A stretch of 6,161 nt of DNA from Tannerellaceae bacterium (GTDB lineage: Bacteria > Bacteroidota > Bacteroidia > Bacteroidales > Tannerellaceae): positions 1 to 6,161 of the forward strand of contig JAIRZN010000009.1 of NCBI GenBank assembly GCA_031267205.1, given 5' to 3'. The position numbers were made by a program, and so were the translations under genes. The notes under the pieces were generated by a model, which did no database searches, was not told the DNA's origin, and saw only the letters and a program-made list of their open reading frames with translations. Below, piece after piece: positions 1 to 5,664 of the stretch. The first letter of the stretch is position 1. Each line of letters begins with the position of its first letter.

Positions 1-19
1 GGCGCGTCGCGGGTTTTTT
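1..19 (+). terminator. possible 3' end of an upstream intrinsic terminator
   Basis: The window opens with a GC-rich stretch (1-13) followed by six Ts (14-19), which is how the 3' arm and U-tract of a rho-independent terminator look. The 5' arm would lie before the window, so the hairpin cannot be confirmed. A second T-run (32-37) follows. It would fit the end of an upstream gene or operon before the phosphohexomutase gene. This is a guess from composition only. Confidence 0.2.
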
Positions 20-48
20 GACAGCCGTCTTATTTTTTACACGTATGA

Positions 49-80
49 TTCGTCGTTAGAGCCGAAAAAGAATATCTTTG
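49..80 (+). promoter_or_regulatory. candidate Bacteroidetes promoter of the phosphohexomutase gene
   Basis: TATCTTTG at 73-80 matches the Bacteroidetes primary-sigma -7 consensus TAnnTTTG exactly. A -33 element (TTTG/TTG) is expected about 20 bases upstream, and the sequence there is TTCG (49-52), an imperfect match. Transcription would begin near base 87, giving a leader of about 35 bases before the ATG at 123. The -7 match and position are good, while the -33 is weak. No Shine-Dalgarno sequence is seen in the AT-rich leader, which is normal in this phylum. Confidence 0.45.
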
Positions 81-122
81 TTCGTTCTATAAACAGTATA
101 CATTAATATAATAGAGACATTC

Positions 123-1874
123 ATGGAAAATACCGAATTGTTGACAACGGTGAGAAATAAGGCCAAAGGCTGGCTTACCGATAGCTATGACGCAGAAACG
201 CGCGCGCAGGTTGAGGCTATGCTTGAGAAGGAGGATACGGCCGACTTGGTCGACGCGTTCTACAAAGACCTGGAGTTCGGAACGGGCGGACTGCGCGGCG
301 TTATGGGCGCAGGCAGCAACCGTATGAACATTTATACGGTGGGGGCTGCGACGCAGGGCTTTTCCAATTACCTCAGGCGCGAGTTTGCTAACATGGAACG
401 GATAAAAGTGGTTATAGGTCATGACTGCCGCAACAACAGCCGCAGGTTTGCGGAAATATCCGCCGATGTCTTCTCGGCGAACGGGATAAAGGTTTATTTG
501 TTCGACGACCTTCGTCCGACGCCCGAAATATCCTACGCGATACGTAAATTGGGATGCCAGGGGGGGATTATCCTTACCGCTTCGCATAACCCGAAGGAAT
601 ACAACGGCTACAAAGCGTACTGGGATGACGGCGCGCAGATGATAGCCCCGCATGACAAGGACACCATTGCGGAGGTCAACAAGATACGTTCGGCTTCGGA
701 TATTAACTTCAAAGGCGACAAGGGGCTGATAGAAATAATCGGCAAAGGGGTCGACGCTCAGTATATAGAAGAGCTAAGGAGTATTTCCCTGTCGAAAGAA
801 GCCGTCATGCGGCATCACGACATGAAGATCGTCTACACGCCTATTCACGGCACGGGTGTACGCCTGGTGCCCGATGCGCTGAAGGCGTTCGGGTTTACGA
901 ATATCATACACGTGGCCGAGCAGGACGTGGTGAGCGGCGATTTCCCGACAGTCGTCTCGCCTAATCCCGAAGAGCCTGCCGCGCTCGCCCTCGCCGTCGA
1001 AAAGGCGAAGGAGACAGGCGCCGAGCTGGTTCTTGCTACCGATCCCGACGGCGACCGCGTCGGCGCTGCCGTCAAGGATGACAAGGGGGAATGGATACTG
1101 CTGAACGGCCACCAGACGGCCCTCATCTTTGTTTACTACCTCATCACACGCTGGAAGGAGCTGGGCAGGGTGCGGGGCCGCGAGTATATCGTCAAGACCA
1201 TCGTCACGACCGAGCTTATACGCGCCATAGCCGAGCGCAACGGCGTAGAGGTGTACGACGTGTACACAGGATTCAAATGGATCGCCGACATCATGCGCAG
1301 GAACGAGAACAAAAAGCAGTATATCGGGGGAGGCGAGGAGAGCTACGGTTTCCTTTGCGAGGACTTCGTACGCGACAAGGACGCCGTCTCGGCCTGCGCC
1401 ATACTTGCCGAAGTATCCGCCTGGGCGAAAGACCAGGGGCTTACGATGTACGGGCTGCTTCGGAAGATATATGTAGAATATGGATTCTCGAAGGAAACAG
1501 GCGTATCGGTAGTAAAGAAAGGCAAGAGCGGAGCGGAGGAAATCGAGGCTATGATGAAAAACTACCGCAATAATCCACCTGTGGAGATAGCCGGCTCAAA
1601 AGTGTCGCTTATATACGATTACGCCAAGCTGAAAGGATACAGTTGCCAGGATAAGGAGGCGCTGACGTTAGACATGCCGACGACGTCGAACGTCCTCCAG
1701 TACATCACGGAAGACGCTACCAAAGTATCCATACGTCCTTCCGGCACGGAGCCCAAGATAAAGTTCTACTGCGAGGTGCACCAGTCCGTAAGCGGCGCGG
1801 ACGAAATCCCCGCGGCGGAGAAGGCCGCTTCGGAGAAGATAGAACAGATAAAACGTTCGCTGGGTATTTTATAA
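123..1874 (+). CDS. alpha-D-phosphohexomutase (phosphoglucomutase/phosphomannomutase, PgcA/PGM2-like)
   Basis: This 583-residue cytoplasmic enzyme should interconvert hexose 1-phosphates and 6-phosphates (glucose, perhaps mannose) through a phosphoserine and a bound sugar bisphosphate, linking glycolysis to nucleotide-sugar and glycan synthesis. All four signature regions are present in order. They are the catalytic serine loop TASHNP with Ser154, the metal loop DPDGDR with Asp307, Asp309 and Asp311, the sugar-binding loop GGGEES (402-407), and the phosphate-binding loop RPSGTEPK (538-545). The length matches the roughly 580-residue PgcA/PGM2 type rather than the shorter bacterial PMM/PGM of about 450 residues. 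The ATG at 123 is supported by an in-frame TAA at 90-92 and an N-terminus typical of the family. There is no signal peptide. The gene is followed by a 174-base structured gap, so it is probably not in a tight operon with the hydrolase. Family assignment is secure, but the preferred sugar cannot be read from the sequence. Confidence 0.96.
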   Translation: MENTELLTTVRNKAKGWLTDSYDAETRAQVEAMLEKEDTADLVDAFYKDLEFGTGGLRGVMGAGSNRMNIYTVGAATQGFSNYLRREFANMERIKVVIGHDCRNNSRRFAEISADVFSANGIKVYLFDDLRPTPEISYAIRKLGCQGGIILTASHNPKEYNGYKAYWDDGAQMIAPHDKDTIAEVNKIRSASDINFKGDKGLIEIIGKGVDAQYIEELRSISLSKEAVMRHHDMKIVYTPIHGTGVRLVPDALKAFGFTNIIHVAEQDVVSGDFPTVVSPNPEEPAALALAVEKAKETGAELVLATDPDGDRVGAAVKDDKGEWILLNGHQTALIFVYYLITRWKELGRVRGREYIVKTIVTTELIRAIAERNGVEVYDVYTGFKWIADIMRRNENKKQYIGGGEESYGFLCEDFVRDKDAVSACAILAEVSAWAKDQGLTMYGLLRKIYVEYGFSKETGVSVVKKGKSGAEEIEAMMKNYRNNPPVEIAGSKVSLIYDYAKLKGYSCQDKEALTLDMPTTSNVLQYITEDATKVSIRPSGTEPKIKFYCEVHQSVSGADEIPAAEKAASEKIEQIKRSLGIL

Positions 1875-1894
1875 CCATTTTGATACAATCTTGC

Positions 1895-1909
1895 ATGTGT
1901 TGCACACAT
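1895..1909. promoter_or_regulatory. short perfect palindrome, possible operator
   Basis: ATGTGT and ACACAT are perfect 6-base inverted arms around a 3-base centre (TGC). The site lies 21 bases after the phosphohexomutase stop and about 30 bases upstream of the weak -7 candidate for the hydrolase gene, a plausible place for an activator. The TGTG/CACA character recalls Crp/Fnr-family sites, but the spacing is shorter than the classical TGTGA-N6-TCACA. No T-run follows, so it is not a convincing terminator. It could be chance. Confidence 0.25.
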
Positions 1910-1911
1910 AA

Positions 1912-1946
1912 TTGACAGTAAAGAACGGATTATACCACCACCTTTG
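1912..1946 (+). promoter_or_regulatory. weak promoter candidate for the GH43-GH95 gene
   Basis: CACCTTTG at 1939-1946 differs from the Bacteroidetes -7 consensus TAnnTTTG only at the first base. The nearest upstream TTG (1912-1914) is 24 bases away, longer than the usual 19-21, so the -33 is doubtful. If real, transcription would start near 1953 and both hairpins (1972-1992 and 1998-2032) would lie in a leader of about 95 bases. It is the best candidate in the gap but remains weak. An activator-dependent promoter would tolerate such a poor -33. Confidence 0.25.
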
Positions 1947-1971
1947 TCGCACTGCTAACCCTGTAAAAATA

Positions 1972-1992
1972 GTATTCCCCTTAGGGGGGTAC
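1972..1992 (+). promoter_or_regulatory. leader hairpin 1 upstream of the GH43-GH95 gene
   Basis: Bases 1972-1980 (GTATTCCCC) can pair with 1984-1992 (GGGGGGTAC) around a TTA loop. This gives nine consecutive pairs, four of them G-C in the centre, two G-U wobbles, and a closing GUA/UAC. It lies only five bases ahead of a second hairpin and 57 bases before the hydrolase start. There is no U-tract after it, so on its own it is more likely a leader structure or an RNA-stabilising element than a terminator. Confidence 0.45.
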
Positions 1993-1997
1993 AACAT

Positions 1998-2040
1998 AAG
2001 CCGCTCGAAGTTCTCCAGGATTTCGGCGGCTTTAGTTTAT
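1998..2040 (+). terminator. leader hairpin 2 with U-rich tail: terminator or attenuator
   Basis: AAGCCGC (1998-2004) pairs perfectly with GCGGCTT (2026-2032). Inside it, past one bulged T (2005), CGAA (2006-2009) pairs with TTCG (2022-2025), leaving a 12-base loop. The tail TTTAGTTTAT (2031-2040) is U-rich but interrupted by A and G. The structure could end the phosphohexomutase transcript about 160 bases past its stop. It ends just nine bases before the first possible start of the hydrolase, leaving no room for a promoter after it. If it terminates, transcription from further upstream must read through it, as in attenuation. Confidence 0.45.
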
Positions 2041-2048
2041 ACCCGTGA

Positions 2049-5000
2049 ATGTTACACCAAATAAAACGAAGAATGAAGACACTCGCAACAATGGTTCGCC
2101 TGCTACCTTCGGCGATCCTGCTCCTTACGGCGCAATGGTGCTTTGCACAGAACAATCCTTTTGTAAGAGACATGTATACGGCAGACCCGTCGGCTCACGT
2201 CTGGGAAGACGGACGGTTGTACGTATATCCGTCGCACGACGTAGACCCCCCGCGCGGATGCGACCTGATGGACCGCTACCATGTGTATTCGACCGCTGAT
2301 ATGATCGAATGGACAGACCATGGCGAGATACTCAATTCCTCGCAAGCGCCCTGGGGACGCCCTGAGGGAGGCTTCATGTGGGCGCCCGACTGTGCATACA
2401 GGGACGGGACGTATTACTTCTACTTCCCCCACCCCAGCGGAACGGACTGGAACAACACCTGGAAAATAGGCGTGGCCACGAGCAAAAGCCCTGCCGGAGG
2501 ATTTGAGGTCAAAGGCTATTTCGCCGGCATAGACTCCTTTGCAATGATAGACCCGGCCGTTTTTGTCGACGCCGACGACGGGCAAGCTTACTTCTACTAC
2601 GGCGGAGGCTCACGGTGTATGGCGGGTAAGTTGAAGGATAATATGACCGAGCTCGACGGCCCGCTACGGGAGATGACCGGCCTGGAGGATTTCCACGAGG
2701 CGGCGTGGGTCTTCAAAAAGGATAAGATATACTACCTCATGTACGCAGATAATTTACCCGGCCGCAACCGCCTGCATTATGCCACGAGCGACCGTCCGTT
2801 AGGGCCGTGGACGTATCGCGGCCTCCTCCTTGATCCGGTCAGCTCGGACACGAGTCACGGTTCCGTCGTCGAATATCGCGGACAATGGTATCTCTTTTAC
2901 CACACCTGCGATATATCCGGACGCGGCAACCTGCGCTCGATTTGCTTCGATAAACTATATTTCAACGCCGACGGGTCGATACGGAAGGTCGTCCCCACGC
3001 TCGGTCTCGAAGCAAGCAAACGCTCGACAAGCATCGGAAACGCATGGACGGACCGCGCCCTCGTAGAGAGCCATGCAGCCGGTCCCGAAGGCAAGGACAT
3101 ACTCTGGTACCGCAAGCCGGCCGCAGTATGGGAAGAAGCCCTGCCGCTGGGCAACGGCAAACTCGGCGCGATGGTGTTCGGGGGAGTGGCCGACGAGAGA
3201 ATCCAGTTGAACGAGAGCACACTGTGGGACGGATACCCGCTCAATCCTAACGATCCCGAAGGACGTAAAGCCCTGCCCGAAGTACAGCGCCTGCTGTTTG
3301 AAAATAAGAATAACGAGGCCGTAGAGCTTGCCGAACGCACCATGATGGGCCGGCCCAAGGGCGTTAAATCCTACCAGTCGCTCGGCGAACTATGGTTCGA
3401 TACGCCCGACACAACAGCCGGCAATTACATACGCAGCCTCGACCTCGCAACGGCCGTCGCACGTACAAGCTACTCCGCCGGCGGCGTGAATTACGTAAGG
3501 GAGCACTTCGCCTCGGCTCCCGACAACGTCATCGTCGTCCGCATCACAGCAGACCGCAAGCATAAGGTAAACCTCTCTCTCGGACTGCGCCGCCAAAAGG
3601 ATGCGCATACCGAAGCAGTAGCCTCCGACCCCTACGCTCTGTCGCTTAAGGGACGTATAGATACGAAAGACGGTGACGGCAATCCGCGCGGCGTAAGTTT
3701 TGCCGCCTCTGTGAAGGCCGTAGCCGAAAACGGTTCCGTGAGAGTATACGTCGACGAGTTCTCGCATCAGCACATACTAACGGTCGACGGCGCCGACGCG
3801 CTCACGCTCTATATAACCGGAGCGACGGACTATCCCGGCCTGGCGAGCCTGTCGCGCGGCGATGCAACGCCTTCGGGAGATCCCGCCGAACGGAGCCTAA
3901 GTATGATCGCGAAGGCCGCCTCCAAGACGTATGACGAGTTGAAAGCGACGCATGTCGCCGACCACCGGCGGTATTTCGACCGCGTATCGCTTGACCTCGG
4001 CGCACGCGGACAAACTGCGGAAAATATACCGACCGACGAACGCCTCGCCCTGTCGCGCCTGAACGGCACGCCCGACTTGCGGCTTGTGGAGACGTACTTC
4101 CAGTACGGGCGCTACCTCCTGGCCGCCACCTCGCGACCGGGCGGAATGCCTGCTAACCTGCAGGGACTTTGGGCGTGGCAGATGAATGCGCCGTGGAACT
4201 CCGACTTCCATACGAACATCAACCTGCAGATGAATTACTGGCCCGCGGAGATAGCCAACCTCTCCGAGCTGCACGAACCCCTCTTCGACCTTGCCGACGT
4301 CGTGATGAAACCCGGCGAGCTCACGGCGCAGACCGTCTACGGTGCGCGCGGCTGGGTGGTGCACCACCTGACGGACGCCTGGGGCTTCACCGCCCCTGCC
4401 GACGGGCCCCAGGGTATATGGCCGATGGGCGCAGCGTGGCTCGTGCAGCATCATTGGGAGCACTACTGTTTCACGGGCGACAGCGGCTTCCTCTCCACAA
4501 GGGCATGGCCGGCTATGAAAGGGGCTGCGAGATTCGTAATGGACTTCCTTGTCGAAGCGCCTGCCGGTACTGCATACGCCGGGAAGTTGGTCACCAATCC
4601 GTCATACTCGCCCGAAAATGCTTTCCTGCTGCCCGACGGCCGCGAGTCGGTCTTCACCTACGGTTCGACAATGGACTTGGAGATAATCCGCAACCTATTG
4701 ACAAACTGCATCGAGGCAAGTAAAATACTGCAAGCCGACAAGGATTTCCGCGCCGAGTGCGAGCGTACACTCCGTCGACTGCCTGACGTCCGCATCAGCG
4801 AATCCACGGGAAGGATACTCGAATGGGCGGAGGACTATCGGGAGGTTGATCCTCACCACCGTCATACGTCCCACCTCTTCGGTCTGCATCCCGGCAACCG
4901 GATAACCGTCGTCGGGACTCCCCGCCTTGCCGAAGCCGCCCGCAAAACGCTTGTAGCTCGCGGCGATGACGGCACGGGCTGGGGCTTAGCCTGGAAGATC

Positions 5001-5453
5001 AATATGTGGAACCGCCTGCACGACGGCGACCATGCCTTCAAGCTACTGTCCGTGCTGCTCAGCTCGAAGACCTTACCTAACCTCTTCGACGATCACCCGC
5101 CATTTCAGATAGACGGCAACTTCGGCGCCACGGCAGCCATAGCCGAAATGTTCGTACAAAGCCATTTGCAGGCTGCAGACGGCGCGTTTGAGATACATCT
5201 CCTGCCCTCCCTTCCGCAGGCCTTAGCATCCTCAGGCTCAGTCAAGGGCCTCAGGGCGAGAGGAGGCTTCGTCGTCGATATATCCTGGAAAGACGGCGCA
5301 CTGACCGAAGCCCGCATACACTCCACACTCGGCGGCAAACTCCGCCTGCGCACAGCCGAAAACACAGCCGCATATAACCTCGCCGTAAACGAATCTACCA
5401 CAGTCGACTCCAACCTCAAAATCCGCCACGACAAGACGGGCAGTACATTCTGA
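2049..5453 (+). CDS. exported two-domain glycosidase: GH43 fused to GH95 (alpha-L-fucosidase/L-galactosidase type)
   Basis: This 1134-residue protein holds two complete enzymes. A basic start and hydrophobic core (about residues 16-30) form a signal peptide, probably cut after Ala33 (CFA/Q). No lipobox is evident and no C-terminal T9SS sorting domain is seen, so the periplasm is the likely site. Residues 36-321 form a GH43 five-bladed propeller with the base Asp46 (TADPS), pKa-tuning Asp168 (MIDPAVF), acid Glu217 (HEAAW) and the conserved active-site His270 (SHGS). GH43 members mostly cleave alpha-L-arabinofuranosides or beta-xylosides. After a linker of about 30 residues, 352 to about 1120 form GH95: an N-terminal beta-sandwich (LPLGNGKLGAMVFGG, LNESTLW), an (alpha/alpha)6 barrel and a C-terminal beta-domain. 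Its expected catalytic set is Asn723 and Asn725 (HTNIN), Glu856 (SPENAF) and Asp1022 (QIDGNFG). Inverting L-fucose or L-galactose release is expected. TGA at 2046-2048 makes 2049 the earliest start. ATG 2073, behind an A-rich stretch, is an equally good alternative. The exact substrate is unknown. Confidence 0.95.
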   Translation: MLHQIKRRMKTLATMVRLLPSAILLLTAQWCFAQNNPFVRDMYTADPSAHVWEDGRLYVYPSHDVDPPRGCDLMDRYHVYSTADMIEWTDHGEILNSSQAPWGRPEGGFMWAPDCAYRDGTYYFYFPHPSGTDWNNTWKIGVATSKSPAGGFEVKGYFAGIDSFAMIDPAVFVDADDGQAYFYYGGGSRCMAGKLKDNMTELDGPLREMTGLEDFHEAAWVFKKDKIYYLMYADNLPGRNRLHYATSDRPLGPWTYRGLLLDPVSSDTSHGSVVEYRGQWYLFYHTCDISGRGNLRSICFDKLYFNADGSIRKVVPTLGLEASKRSTSIGNAWTDRALVESHAAGPEGKDILWYRKPAAVWEEALPLGNGKLGAMVFGGVADERIQLNESTLWDGYPLNPNDPEGRKALPEVQRLLFENKNNEAVELAERTMMGRPKGVKSYQSLGELWFDTPDTTAGNYIRSLDLATAVARTSYSAGGVNYVREHFASAPDNVIVVRITADRKHKVNLSLGLRRQKDAHTEAVASDPYALSLKGRIDTKDGDGNPRGVSFAASVKAVAENGSVRVYVDEFSHQHILTVDGADALTLYITGATDYPGLASLSRGDATPSGDPAERSLSMIAKAASKTYDELKATHVADHRRYFDRVSLDLGARGQTAENIPTDERLALSRLNGTPDLRLVETYFQYGRYLLAATSRPGGMPANLQGLWAWQMNAPWNSDFHTNINLQMNYWPAEIANLSELHEPLFDLADVVMKPGELTAQTVYGARGWVVHHLTDAWGFTAPADGPQGIWPMGAAWLVQHHWEHYCFTGDSGFLSTRAWPAMKGAARFVMDFLVEAPAGTAYAGKLVTNPSYSPENAFLLPDGRESVFTYGSTMDLEIIRNLLTNCIEASKILQADKDFRAECERTLRRLPDVRISESTGRILEWAEDYREVDPHHRHTSHLFGLHPGNRITVVGTPRLAEAARKTLVARGDDGTGWGLAWKINMWNRLHDGDHAFKLLSVLLSSKTLPNLFDDHPPFQIDGNFGATAAIAEMFVQSHLQAADGAFEIHLLPSLPQALASSGSVKGLRARGGFVVDISWKDGALTEARIHSTLGGKLRLRTAENTAAYNLAVNESTTVDSNLKIRHDKTGSTF

Positions 5454-5465
5454 AGTCCGCCGACA

Positions 5466-5502
5466 CCCTGCAAGCCGTGCATAACGCTATGCACGGTCAG
5501 GG
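5466..5502 (+). terminator. strong hairpin after the GH43-GH95 gene, likely transcript end
   Basis: CCGTGCATA (5475-5483) and TATGCACGG (5488-5496) are perfect 9-base inverted arms around a 4-base ACGC loop. CCCTG (5466-5470) and CAGGG (5498-5502) extend the stem beyond a small internal loop. The structure starts 13 bases after the hydrolase stop, where a terminator or an mRNA 3'-end protector is expected. No T-run follows (the next bases are GC-rich), so classical intrinsic termination in the + direction is not assured. The reading as a 3'-end element rests on position and stem quality. Confidence 0.5.
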
Positions 5503-5536
5503 AAGGGCGCTGCCGGCGTGATGTTTGGAAATACAT

Positions 5537-5568
5537 CTTGGATAATTCATCAATTTACATTACCTTTG
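5537..5568 (+). promoter_or_regulatory. Bacteroidetes-type promoter of the ECF sigma factor gene
   Basis: TACCTTTG (5561-5568) is an exact match to the -7 consensus TAnnTTTG, and CTTG (5537-5540) gives the TTG core of the -33 element with a 20-base gap, the expected spacing. Transcription would begin near 5575, leaving an untranslated leader of about 90 bases before the ATG at 5665. This is the best promoter in the window. It lies after the hairpin at 5466-5502, so the sigma gene appears to be its own transcription unit. Confidence 0.6.
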
Positions 5569-5664
5569 CTTTCGCGAGAAGCAATAGGTTTTGTTGAGTA
5601 TAAGTCATTTAGTCGCCATCAAGATTGTGGGAGGAAAACAGGGACGTAAAGGTTGAGGCTAATT

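Noticed and set aside
18..49. TTGACA (18-23) and TATGAT (44-49), resembling an E. coli sigma-70 promoter
   Set aside because: Spacing is 20 instead of about 17, and Bacteroidetes primary sigma uses the -33/-7 type elements. The TATCTTTG at 73-80 explains the gene better.
560..566. Run of seven Gs inside the phosphohexomutase gene, a possible slippage or phase-variation site
   Set aside because: The frame is intact through it (Gln146-Gly147-Gly148), the enzyme is a housekeeping type, and seven Gs occur by chance in GC-rich coding DNA. Nothing suggests switching.
1091..1573. Open frame of 160 codons on the + strand within the phosphohexomutase gene
   Set aside because: It lies fully inside a well-conserved gene in another frame. 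Its arginine-rich product is typical of out-of-frame GC-rich DNA.
3897..4463. Open frame of 188 codons on the - strand within the GH95 part (and similar ones at 2897-3358, 2103-2585, 5105-5536)
   Set aside because: These are antisense shadows of a gene with clear family motifs. No recognisable domains or promoter elements support them.
4169..4723. Open frame of 184 codons on the + strand overlapping the GH95 catalytic region, raising the question of a frameshift
   Set aside because: The main frame continues without interruption through HTNIN, SPENAF and QIDGNFG, so no frameshift is needed and this frame is a shadow.
5629..5634. GGGAGG as a ribosome binding site for a small gene or for the sigma factor
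   Set aside because: No start codon follows at a suitable distance. The sigma ATG is about 30 bases away, and an in-frame TAA at 5647-5649 lies between.
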